Assembly: GCA_031262785.1 (NCBI GenBank)
Contig: JAISHB010000076.1
Location: forward strand, 1-35,936
DNA: 35,936 bases
Origin: Prevotellaceae bacterium
GTDB taxonomy: Bacteria > Bacteroidota > Bacteroidia > Bacteroidales > Bacteroidaceae
Direction: 5' to 3'
A model generated the notes under the pieces. The model was not told the DNA's origin and did not search any database. It saw only the letters and a list, made by a program, of their open reading frames with translations. Shown one piece after another: positions 27,347 through 34,908 of this stretch. The position numbers and the translations under genes are program-made. Every line of letters starts with the position of its first letter. Within the stretch, counting starts at the first letter, position 1.

Positions 27347-28102
27347 GTGTTAGCAAAGCGTATCATTCCCTGTCTGGACATCAAAGAGGGACAAACCGTA
27401 AAAGGGACCAACTTCGTGAACCTGCGCCAAGCCGGCGATCCGGTGGAGCTGGCGCGTGCCTATAGTGAACAAGGAGCCGACGAATTGGTCTTCTTAGACA
27501 TCACCGCCAGTTTTGAAGGACGCAAAACGTTTGCCCGGCTGGTGCAACGCATTGCGGCCAACATCAGCATTCCCTTTACGGTAGGAGGCGGTATTCATGA
27601 GTTGAGCGATGTGGAGCGTTTGTTAGAGGCCGGTGCCGACAAAATATCGATCAACTCGGCGGCGCTTAGGCGTCCTGCGCTGATTGATGAGATTGCCCGC
27701 AACTTCGGCTCGCAAGTGTGTGTGTTGGCGGTCGACGCCAAACAATCCGAAGCAATCTGGCGCTGCTATCTCAACGGCGGACGCGTAGAGACCACCCGCG
27801 AACTCTTCGACTGGACACACGAGGGACAAGAACGGGGCGTCGGCGAGATTCTCTTCACCAGTATGAATCACGACGGTGTAAAAACCGGCTATGCCAACGA
27901 CGCCCTGGCGCGAATGACGTCTCTTTTGTCCATTCCTGTTATCGCTTCGGGCGGGGCGGGGAATAAAACACATTTCCGTGATGTTTTTCAATTGGGAAAG
28001 GCCGATGCGGCACTGGCTGCCAGTGTTTTTCATTTTGGAGAAATCACGATTCCCGATTTAAAGTCGTATCTTTGCGACCTCCAGATAGCCATTCGAATAT
28101 AA
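27347..28102 (+). CDS. hisF: Imidazole glycerol phosphate synthase, cyclase subunit
   Basis: Cyclase half of the HisF-HisH complex; makes imidazole glycerol phosphate and AICAR. The GTG at 27347 is chosen as start. It gives [14 protein letters not shown] directly, the usual HisF N-terminus with catalytic Asp11, and a 251-residue protein of normal length. An in-frame ATG at 27299 would overlap hisA and add a tail not seen in the family. VGGGIHE and ASGGAG are the phosphate sites. hisIE starts 19 bases after the stop. Confidence 0.95.
   Translation: MLAKRIIPCLDIKEGQTVKGTNFVNLRQAGDPVELARAYSEQGADELVFLDITASFEGRKTFARLVQRIAANISIPFTVGGGIHELSDVERLLEAGADKISINSAALRRPALIDEIARNFGSQVCVLAVDAKQSEAIWRCYLNGGRVETTRELFDWTHEGQERGVGEILFTSMNHDGVKTGYANDALARMTSLLSIPVIASGGAGNKTHFRDVFQLGKADAALAASVFHFGEITIPDLKSYLCDLQIAIRI
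28067..28074 (+). promoter_or_regulatory. Possible internal minus-7 box before hisIE
   Basis: TATCTTTG, followed by C, lies inside the 3' end of hisF, 48 bases before the hisIE ATG. There is no minus-33 partner at the right spacing. It may be a secondary promoter or chance. Confidence 0.25.
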
Positions 28103-28121
28103 TTAGGATAGAATCATTCAT

Positions 28122-28733
28122 ATGAAGTTGGACTTTGACAAGATGAACGGCCTCGTTCCCGCCATCATACAAGATGCAGACACGGCACACGTGTTGATGC
28201 TTGGTTTTATGAACAAGGAAGCAGTCGACCAAACCGTGGAGAGCGGATTGGTTACCTTTTTCAGCCGCACCAAGAACCGTCTGTGGACCAAAGGAGAAGA
28301 GAGTGGCCATTTCCTGCATGTTGTTTCCATTCAAGCCGATTGCGACTGCGATACCCTGCTCATCAAAGTGCATCCTGCCGGTCCGGTGTGCCACACGGGC
28401 AACGACACCTGCTGGGGCGAAAAGAACGAAGAACCGGTGCTCTTCTTGAAATTGTTGCAAGATGTCATTGACCAGCGGCATGCCCAAATGCCCGAAAACT
28501 CCTACACCACCTCGCTGTTTGAATCGGGCATCAACAAAATAGCCCAGAAAGTGGGCGAAGAAGCGGTAGAAACACTCATCGAAGCGACCAACGGATCTTC
28601 CGAGCGTCTGGTCTACGAAAGCGCCGACCTCATCTACCACCTGCTGGTTCTCTTAACTTCCAAGGGGCATCGCATCGAAGACCTTGCCCGCGAACTGGCC
28701 GAACGTCATAGCGTTGGCTGGAAGAAGCATTAA
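28122..28733 (+). CDS. hisIE: Bifunctional phosphoribosyl-AMP cyclohydrolase / phosphoribosyl-ATP pyrophosphatase
   Basis: Fusion enzyme catalysing steps two and three of histidine synthesis. Of 203 residues, the N-terminal half is HisI, with the metal motifs in DCDCDTLL and CHTGNDTCW and the preceding FFSRTKNRLWTKGE. The C-terminal part from about residue 110 is HisE, an all-helical MazG-like domain with KVGEEAVETLIEA and ESADLIYHLLVLL. It follows hisF by 19 bases and precedes the FtsE-like gene by 11. The other his genes (hisG, D, C, B) are not in the window. Confidence 0.96.
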   Translation: MKLDFDKMNGLVPAIIQDADTAHVLMLGFMNKEAVDQTVESGLVTFFSRTKNRLWTKGEESGHFLHVVSIQADCDCDTLLIKVHPAGPVCHTGNDTCWGEKNEEPVLFLKLLQDVIDQRHAQMPENSYTTSLFESGINKIAQKVGEEAVETLIEATNGSSERLVYESADLIYHLLVLLTSKGHRIEDLARELAERHSVGWKKH

Positions 28734-28744
28734 CCACTCTTTTT

Positions 28745-29443
28745 ATGAGCGATTGCCTGATACACTATAAAGATGTAGCCATACACCAACAGGAGCTTTC
28801 TGTGTTGGAACAGGTCGACCTCTGCTTGCGGCGGGGAGAGTTCGTCTACTTGATTGGCAAGGTGGGATCGGGTAAAACCAGTCTGCTCAAAACCTTTTAT
28901 GCCGAATTGGACATTGCCTCGGGCGAAGCGCAGGTGTTGAACTACCAGCTGCGTGGCATCAAGCGCAACCTCGTTCCGTCGTTGCGCCGAAAGTTGGGCA
29001 TTGTCTTTCAAGACTTCCAGCTGCTCACCGACCGCACCATCTACGACAACCTGGCTTTTGTCTTGCAAGCCACCGGCTGGAAGAACCGCCATGAAGTGGC
29101 CGAGCGCATCCATGTGGTCTTGCGTTTGGTGGGGATGGAAACCAAAGGCTATAAATATCCCAACGAACTCTCGGGAGGAGAACAACAGCGCATCGTCATT
29201 GCACGTGCCATGCTTAACTCACCCGATATTATTCTGGCCGACGAACCCACCGGCAACCTCGATGTGGAAACCGGCCGGGCTATTGTCGGGCTGTTGCACG
29301 AAATATCAGCCAAAGGCCGGCTGGTTATCATGAGTACGCACAACCTGCAGCTGATACGGGAATATGGCGGACGTGTGTTTCGCTGTGCCGACCATCGTCT
29401 GCAAGAAATCACTGCTACCTATAATAAAACTATAACCCTATAA
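28745..29443 (+). CDS. ftsE: FtsE-like ABC transporter ATP-binding protein
   Basis: ATPase subunit of the FtsE/LolD class. Of 232 residues: Walker A GKVGSGKT (38-45), Q-loop at Gln89 in VFQDFQLL, signature LSGGEQQR (142-149), Walker B DIILADEP (161-168) and the switch His in MSTHN. FtsE with its partner FtsX controls cell-wall hydrolases at division, but no FtsX gene is next to it here. It sits between hisIE and lysC with 11-base gaps on each side, an order I recall from Bacteroides. FtsE is the best match; another MacB-like export ATPase cannot be excluded. Confidence 0.8.
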   Translation: MSDCLIHYKDVAIHQQELSVLEQVDLCLRRGEFVYLIGKVGSGKTSLLKTFYAELDIASGEAQVLNYQLRGIKRNLVPSLRRKLGIVFQDFQLLTDRTIYDNLAFVLQATGWKNRHEVAERIHVVLRLVGMETKGYKYPNELSGGEQQRIVIARAMLNSPDIILADEPTGNLDVETGRAIVGLLHEISAKGRLVIMSTHNLQLIREYGGRVFRCADHRLQEITATYNKTITL

Positions 29444-29454
29444 AGAATAGAAAG

Positions 29455-30771
29455 ATGAAAGTTCTAAAGTTTGGAGGTACTTCCGTCGGCTCGGCCGAGC
29501 GCATACGGGAAGTGGCCAAATTGATTACCGACGGCGAGCCGAAGATTGTAGTGCTCTCTGCCATGTCGGGCACCACCAATACGTTGGTGGAAATATCCGA
29601 TTACCTCTACAAGAAAAATCCCGAAGGAGCCAATGAGGTCATCAACCGTTTGGAAGCCCAATACAGGGGGCACGTGAATGAACTCTATGCCACCGCCGAG
29701 TATAAACAGAAAGCCTCCGAACTGCTCCGCTCGCATTTCAACTATATACGCTCCTACACCAAAGACCTCTTCACCCTGTTCGAGGAGAAGGTTATTCTGG
29801 CACAAGGCGAACTGATGTCGACAGCCATGATGAATTTCTACCTGCAGGAGTGCGGCGTAAAAGCCGTGTTGTTACCCGCCCTGGAATATATGCGCACCGA
29901 CAAGAATGCCGAACCCGATCCGGTCTACATCAAAGACAAACTCCACGCCCAGCTGGAGCTGCAAGCCGGAGCCAACATCTACATCACGCAAGGCTATATC
30001 TGCCGGAATGCCTATGGCGAAATTGACAACCTGCAACGGGGAGGCAGTGATTACACCGCTTCGCTTATCGGAGCAGCCGTCAACGCCTCCGAGATACAGA
30101 TATGGACCGACATCGACGGCATGCACAACAACGATCCGCGGGTGGTAGAGCACACCTTGCCCGTGCGCCATCTGCACTTCGAAGAGGCGGCCGAGCTGGC
30201 CTACTTCGGAGCAAAGATATTGCATCCCACCTGCATCCAGCCGGCCAAGTATGCCAACATCCCCGTCAGGCTGCTCAACACCATGGAGCCGGAGGCACCG
30301 GGCACGATGATTTCGAACGACACCGAGAAAGGGAAGATCAAAGCCGTGGCCGCCAAAGACAACATCACCGCCATCAAGATTAAGTCGGGACGCATGTTGT
30401 TGGCTTACGGTTTCTTGCGCAAGGTCTTCGAGATATTCGAGAGCTATCAAACCTCCATCGACATGATATGCACCTCCGAGGTGGGCGTCTCTGTCTCCAT
30501 CGACAACACCAAACATCTGAACGAGATACTCGACGACCTCAAGAAGTACGGCACCGTCACCGTAGACAGCGACATGTGTATCATCTGCGTGGTGGGCGAT
30601 TTGGATTGGGAAAACATCGGCTTCGAGGCCAAGGCGCTGGATGCCATGCGCGACATCCCCGTGCGGATGATTTCGTTCGGCGGCAGCAACTACAACATCT
30701 CGTTCCTGATTCGCCAGGCCGACAAGAAGCGGGCACTTCAAACGTTAAGCGACTCTCTCTTCCATTCTTAA
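29455..30771 (+). CDS. lysC: Aspartate kinase, monofunctional
   Basis: First enzyme of the aspartate family; phosphorylates aspartate on the way to lysine, DAP, threonine and methionine. 438 residues. KFGGTSVGS (5-13) and RGGSDYTASLIGAA are the kinase substrate and ATP motifs. The C-terminal part from about residue 300 carries two ACT domains, suggesting feedback control by an amino acid. There is no homoserine dehydrogenase domain. It is co-directional with lysA, which starts 20 bases after the stop; the 3' end and gap contain an ATTCTTC-type short repeat. Confidence 0.95.
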   Translation: MKVLKFGGTSVGSAERIREVAKLITDGEPKIVVLSAMSGTTNTLVEISDYLYKKNPEGANEVINRLEAQYRGHVNELYATAEYKQKASELLRSHFNYIRSYTKDLFTLFEEKVILAQGELMSTAMMNFYLQECGVKAVLLPALEYMRTDKNAEPDPVYIKDKLHAQLELQAGANIYITQGYICRNAYGEIDNLQRGGSDYTASLIGAAVNASEIQIWTDIDGMHNNDPRVVEHTLPVRHLHFEEAAELAYFGAKILHPTCIQPAKYANIPVRLLNTMEPEAPGTMISNDTEKGKIKAVAAKDNITAIKIKSGRMLLAYGFLRKVFEIFESYQTSIDMICTSEVGVSVSIDNTKHLNEILDDLKKYGTVTVDSDMCIICVVGDLDWENIGFEAKALDAMRDIPVRMISFGGSNYNISFLIRQADKKRALQTLSDSLFHS

Positions 30772-30790
30772 TTCTTCATTCTTCATTCCC
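30757..30790. repeat. Short ATTCTTC-type direct repeat at the lysC-lysA junction
   Basis: The 3' end of lysC and the gap to lysA read as copies of ATTCTT/CATTC (CCATTCTTAATTCTTCATTC, then TTCATTCC). The complement, GAATGAAGAATGAAG, resembles a low-complexity spacer I remember from Bacteroides intergenic regions. A similar CATTCATTCAT stretch ends hisA. Confidence 0.5.
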
Positions 30791-30791
30791 C

Positions 30792-31952
30792 ATGAAAGGA
30801 ACCTTCCCCATAGATAAGTTTAGCGAGTTGCGCACTCCCTTCTACTATTACGATACCGAGGTGTTGCGCCAAACCATTGCCACCGTGCGCCAAGAAGCCG
30901 CCCGATTGGGCAATGTGGCGGTACACTATGCCGTCAAAGCCAACGCCAACGCAGGTGTGCTCTCTATTATTCGGGAACATGGCCTGGGCGCCGATTGCGT
31001 GAGCGGCGGCGAGATACGTGCTGCCCTGAAGGCCGGATTCCCCGCCTCCAAGATTGTCTTTGCCGGTGTGGGCAAAGCCGACTGGGAAATTGAGCTGGGT
31101 TTGGATGCCGACATCTTCTGCTTCAACGTAGAATCGGTGCCCGAGCTGGAAGTAATCAATGAGTTGGCCGCCCGCAAGGGAAAGATGGCCAACGTAGCCT
31201 TCCGCATCAATCCCGATGTGGGAGCACACACCCATGCCAACATCACCACCGGCCTGGCCGAAAACAAGTTCGGCATCAGCATGAACGACATGGACGACGT
31301 CATCGACCAAGCCCTGCAGATGCCACACGTCCGGTTCGTGGGACTTCACTTCCACATCGGTTCGCAGATAGTGGATATGGGCGATTTCGTGGCTTTGTGC
31401 AACCGCATCAACGAGCTGCAAGACCGCATCGAAGCGCGTCACATCCGCATCGAACACATCAACGTGGGCGGCGGACTGGGCATCGACTACGATCATCCCA
31501 ACCGTCAGCCCGTCCCCGATTTCAAAAGCTATTTCGCCACCTACGCCAAAAACCTGCGCCTGCGCCCGCATCAAACGCTCCACTTCGAGCCGGGGCGTGC
31601 CATCGTGGGGCAATGCGGTTCGCTCATTTCGCGGGTGCTCTATGTCAAGCAGGGCACCAATAAAAAATTTGCCATCCTCGATGCCGGCTTCACCGATTTG
31701 ATTCGTCCGGCGCTCTATCAAGCCTATCATAAGATAGAGAACCTCAGTTCCGACGGAGCGATGGAAACCTACGACGTGGTGGGTCCCATCTGCGAATCGT
31801 CCGATGTCTTCGGCAAAGCCATCGATCTCAACAGCGTGCGTCGCGGCCACTTCGTGGCGTTGCGTTCGGCCGGCGCCTACGGCGAAATCATGGCCTCTTC
31901 CTACAATTGCCGCGAGTTGCCCAAGGGCTATCTGTCCGACGAAATGCGCTAA
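30792..31952 (+). CDS. lysA: Diaminopimelate decarboxylase
   Basis: PLP enzyme that decarboxylates meso-DAP to lysine, the last step of lysine synthesis. 386 residues from the ATG at 30792, the usual length; the open frame extends upstream into lysC but without homology. The PLP lysine is Lys49 in HYAVKANAN. GGGLGIDYD and FEPGRAIVGQCG form the cofactor phosphate and substrate sites, and GPICESSDVFGK carries the catalytic Cys from the partner subunit. mltG starts 21 bases after the stop. Confidence 0.96.
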   Translation: MKGTFPIDKFSELRTPFYYYDTEVLRQTIATVRQEAARLGNVAVHYAVKANANAGVLSIIREHGLGADCVSGGEIRAALKAGFPASKIVFAGVGKADWEIELGLDADIFCFNVESVPELEVINELAARKGKMANVAFRINPDVGAHTHANITTGLAENKFGISMNDMDDVIDQALQMPHVRFVGLHFHIGSQIVDMGDFVALCNRINELQDRIEARHIRIEHINVGGGLGIDYDHPNRQPVPDFKSYFATYAKNLRLRPHQTLHFEPGRAIVGQCGSLISRVLYVKQGTNKKFAILDAGFTDLIRPALYQAYHKIENLSSDGAMETYDVVGPICESSDVFGKAIDLNSVRRGHFVALRSAGAYGEIMASSYNCRELPKGYLSDEMR

Positions 31953-31973
31953 CCTCCGGCCACATCCGTGCCC

Positions 31974-32972
31974 ATGAAGAAGAAAGCCAAGCGTATCCTT
32001 TGGGGAAGCATCCTCCTGCTGCTGCTCTTCGGTGCCGCCGGTGCCGGTACGGTTTATTACTACCTCTTCTATCCGCAGCTGTATCCGACGGGGAAGGTCT
32101 CGCTCTATATTGACGGCGACGACACGCTCGATTCGGTCTGCCACAAGCTCAGCCGCATCCCCTCGGGCAATCTTTCCGTCTTCCGCTGGATGGCACGCTA
32201 CCGTGGTTACGACCGGCATATCCGCACCGGGCACTACGTGGTTTCGCCGCGCGAGAATGTCTACCAGCTCTTCAGCCGTCTCTACCGCGGCTACCAGCAG
32301 CCGGTCAATCTGGTGATAGGCAGCGTGCGCACGATAGATAAGCTGGCGCACAATCTCGATACCCAACTGATGCTCGACTCCGCCCAACTGGCTGCGGCAC
32401 TTGCCCCGGAACCGCTGAGTCTGATTATCCCCAACACCTATCAAGTCTACTGGAATCTCTCGGCCGCTGCGCTGGTGGAGCGCCTCCGGCAAGAACACGA
32501 CCGCTTCTGGAATGCCGACCGGCGCGCCAAAGCCGCCGCTATCCATCTCACCCCCGAAGAGGTAACCACGCTGGCCTCCATTGTGGAAGAAGAGACCAAC
32601 GACGCAGCCGAGAAACCCACGGTGGCCGGTCTCTATCTCAACCGGTTGCGCATCGGGATGCCGCTGCAAGCCGACCCCACGGTGAAATATGCCGTCGGCA
32701 ATTTCGAGCTGCGGCGCATCACGGGCGACATGCTCCAAACCGATTCGCCCTACAACACCTACCTGCACACCGGTCTTCCGCCCTCGCCCATCCGCATCCC
32801 CACGCCGGCAAGCATCGATGCCGTGCTCAACCCTGCCGTTCACCGCTACCTCTACATGTGCGCCAAAGAAGACTTCTCGGGCACGCACAATTTTGCCACC
32901 AATCTGGCCGATCACAACCGCAATGCGCGCAAGTATCGCCAGGCGCTGAACCGACGGGGCATCTTCCGATAG
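31974..32972 (+). CDS. mltG: Endolytic peptidoglycan transglycosylase MltG (YceG-like)
   Basis: Inner-membrane enzyme that cuts nascent glycan strands and helps set their length. The ATG at 31974 gives 332 residues; a GTG two codons earlier is less likely. One membrane helix near 8-30 follows a Lys/Arg-rich start and leaves the rest in the periplasm. A LysM-like region comes next, then the YceG catalytic region: ASIVEEETN with Glu205 matching the catalytic Glu of E. coli MltG, GLYLNRLRIGMPLQADPTVKYA, and SPYNTYLHTGLPPSPI. It ends the his-lys run; only a weak hairpin follows. Confidence 0.94.
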   Translation: MKKKAKRILWGSILLLLLFGAAGAGTVYYYLFYPQLYPTGKVSLYIDGDDTLDSVCHKLSRIPSGNLSVFRWMARYRGYDRHIRTGHYVVSPRENVYQLFSRLYRGYQQPVNLVIGSVRTIDKLAHNLDTQLMLDSAQLAAALAPEPLSLIIPNTYQVYWNLSAAALVERLRQEHDRFWNADRRAKAAAIHLTPEEVTTLASIVEEETNDAAEKPTVAGLYLNRLRIGMPLQADPTVKYAVGNFELRRITGDMLQTDSPYNTYLHTGLPPSPIRIPTPASIDAVLNPAVHRYLYMCAKEDFSGTHNFATNLADHNRNARKYRQALNRRGIFR

Positions 32973-32980
32973 AATATTTT

Positions 32981-33003
32981 ATGCCGGATAAGCATCTTTT
33001 TTT
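32981..33003 (+). terminator. Weak hairpin with T run after mltG
   Basis: ATGC and GCAT (4 bp) around a 7-nt loop, followed after one C by seven T residues at 32997-33003, starting 9 bases after the mltG stop. The T run is good but the stem is short, so termination is uncertain. Confidence 0.35.
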
Positions 33004-33078
33004 GCACTTTAGGCAGATATTGATGCATCTTATTCACCTTTTACGTTTTTGGGGTTTTACGGAAAGCACTATTGTTTC

Positions 33079-33086
33079 TATCTTTG
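33079..33086 (+). promoter_or_regulatory. Minus-7 box upstream of the mosaic gene
   Basis: TATCTTTG, exact TAnnTTTG and followed by C, 44 bases before the ATG at 33131. A TTTT stretch lies at about the minus-33 distance. This suggests the gene is transcribed separately from the mltG operon. Confidence 0.5.
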
Positions 33087-33130
33087 CCGGAAATTTCAAC
33101 CACCCAGTCTAATTAAACAACATTATCCTT

Positions 33131-34468
33131 ATGAATGACACCCTCCATTCCATCCACTGCGAAGCGAAACGTCGCTTCCCGCACCTCATGCCACTACTCT
33201 TTATCTTGGGCGGACTGACTATAACCCTTCCTGCACAGGCGCAGGACAAACTGATCACCAAAGACGGCGAAGTGATTCAAGCCTATCGGATAGATATTGG
33301 CGGAAACGCTATCTACTATCGGTTGGAAGATTCCGACCAGGCAGCAATCCAGACCATCGAGAAAGCGAGCGTATTGCTGATCAAGAAACAAGATGGCACC
33401 TCGGTCAATCTGTATGAAACAGCAGCCAATGGAGCGGCAACGCCGACACCGGCAGCAGCACCCACCCAAACCACCCCCGCTTCTGCACCGGCTGTGCTGA
33501 GTGAAGAGGCAAAGCAGGCAAATGCGGCAATTATTCAGAGTTATAAGGAAGGGGAAGTGACTTATGTGAATGAGGAGAAAAGAGGGAAAAATGCAGGATT
33601 TGTGTTTTGTTGTCTATTACCAAACAATAGCTCTATCTTTGTCACAGATGATATTGAAGTGATTTGTAAAAGCGGATATTATTCTTCTGAGTCTCTTAAA
33701 AAAGAACCTATATTTTATGAATATGGATTTTATGAAAATAGAGAGGCTTCAGGATATACTATTATGGAATATTTTAATCCGGCATATAGTGTGAGCATAA
33801 AGAATAAGACTAATAAAATCATCTATCTCGATTTAGGAAATACCTTTTTTACACGCAATGGTCAATCTACAGCTTATTATACACCAACATCTACTACCAC
33901 ATCATCATCATCTAGCAGTGGAGCCAGTGTTAATCTTGGGGCAGTAGCCAATACGATAGGCATTGGGGGAGTTGCAGGTACATTGGCAAATGGTGTCAAT
34001 GTTGGAGGAGGAAAAACGAGTGCTACATCAACTATAACATACTCTCAACGGGTAGTTGCTATACCTCCAATGTCCACCATAAATTTGGAACCTCAAATGT
34101 GGTTTACAAAGGAGTCCTCTACTGCTATTAATGGAGTCGGGTATTATGGACCATCTCCGGACGGAAAAGATTTTCTGTACTTTGGATTTAATCCGGCATT
34201 AAGAAGAGGAGACCATCTCGTATACACAGAATCTACTGCTCCACTTCAATTTAGCTCATTTATTACCTACTCTTATTCTGAAGATTGCGCAGTATCAAAG
34301 ACCCTCTCCCAATCATTTTTCCTTAGTAGTATAATAGCAGGTAACTATGAATATAATGGTTTTAAGTCAGTAAAAGATGTGATGTTTAGTAAAGATAGTA
34401 AAGGTATGATGATGTTTGTAGGAAAAATTAGTATTAGAAATGTAAATGGTTCATTCCCGCAAAAGTAA
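33131..34468 (+). CDS. Exported protein of unknown function with mosaic composition
   Basis: I do not recognise this 445-residue protein. Residues 1-38 form a long signal peptide (hydrophobic MPLLFILGGLTITLPAQA). Residues 39-97 form a small beta-rich domain (DGEVIQAYRIDIGGNAIYYR). A Pro/Ala/Thr linker follows (98-122), and then a larger domain with SIKNKTNKIIYLDLGNTFF. That contains a Ser/Thr tract (254-264), a Gly-rich stretch (264-294) and SQRVVAIPPMSTINLEPQ. Composition changes inside the gene: the row at 33181-33240 is 32/60 G+C, that at 33661-33720 is 16/60, and that at 34381-34440 is 15/60 with no C at all. The switch is near 33,500-33,540, close to the linker. This suggests that the second part was acquired or exchanged. 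It is followed directly by repeat array 3. Confidence 0.8.
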   Translation: MNDTLHSIHCEAKRRFPHLMPLLFILGGLTITLPAQAQDKLITKDGEVIQAYRIDIGGNAIYYRLEDSDQAAIQTIEKASVLLIKKQDGTSVNLYETAANGAATPTPAAAPTQTTPASAPAVLSEEAKQANAAIIQSYKEGEVTYVNEEKRGKNAGFVFCCLLPNNSSIFVTDDIEVICKSGYYSSESLKKEPIFYEYGFYENREASGYTIMEYFNPAYSVSIKNKTNKIIYLDLGNTFFTRNGQSTAYYTPTSTTTSSSSSSGASVNLGAVANTIGIGGVAGTLANGVNVGGGKTSATSTITYSQRVVAIPPMSTINLEPQMWFTKESSTAINGVGYYGPSPDGKDFLYFGFNPALRRGDHLVYTESTAPLQFSSFITYSYSEDCAVSKTLSQSFFLSSIIAGNYEYNGFKSVKDVMFSKDSKGMMMFVGKISIRNVNGSFPQK

Positions 34469-34481
34469 ATAGTAAATTCTT

Positions 34482-34867
34482 CTCCCGCGGGAGGAGAACA
34501 CTTTTATTTTGAAAACCACTCCTCTCCCACGGGAGGGGAACCCTTTCGTTTTGAAAAACACTCCTCTCCCGCGGGAGGAGCACACTTTCATTTTGAAAAC
34601 ACTCCGCTCCCGCGGGAGGGGAACACTTTCGTTTTGAAAAACACTCCTCTCCCCCGGGAGGAGCACCCTTTTATTTTGAGATGAACACATCTCCCCCGGG
34701 AGGAGGATGTTTTATTTCTGCACGGACACATTTCCCCCGGGAGGAGGATACTTTTCGTTCCAGACCAACACATTTCCCCCGGGAGGAGCGTGTTTTCTTC
34801 TGGAACCAACACATCTCCTGCGGGAGAGGAGTGTTTTTTTCCTGCGGCAACACATTTCCCACGGGCA
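34482..34867. repeat. Array 3: ten 41-42-bp tandem repeats with CTCCCGCGGGAG core
   Basis: Cores begin at 34482, 34524, 34566, 34607, 34649, 34691, 34732, 34774, 34815 and 34856, always 41 or 42 bp apart. The core is CTCCCGCGGGAG or CTCCCCCGGGAG, with TTCCC variants in the second half. Spacers of the first five units are alike (about AACACTTTCATTTTGAAAAC); those of the last five have diverged. The array fills the 440-bp gap after the mosaic gene and its last unit overlaps the promoter region of the DUF3857 gene. Small frames on the minus strand through it are artefacts. Confidence 0.92.
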
Positions 34868-34876
34868 ATCTTTTCT

Positions 34877-34884
34877 TATCTTTG
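34877..34884 (+). promoter_or_regulatory. Minus-7 box of the DUF3857 gene, at the end of array 3
   Basis: TATCTTTG followed by CAC, exact TAnnTTTG, 24 bases before the ATG at 34909. The last palindromic unit (34856-34867) occupies the region where a minus-33 box would be, so a protein bound there could act on this promoter. Confidence 0.6.
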
Positions 34885-34908
34885 CACAAACCAATCCATC
34901 TTTCTACC

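Noticed and set aside
30783-32915. Minus-strand frame of 710 codons
   Set aside because: Antisense to both lysA and mltG, which have unmistakable motifs; crossing two genes shows it is a composition effect.
21478-34867. CRISPR array
   Set aside because: Arrays 2 and 3 have regular spacing, but the sequences between cores are near copies of each other, not unique spacers, the cores are only 8-12 bp, and no cas gene is present.
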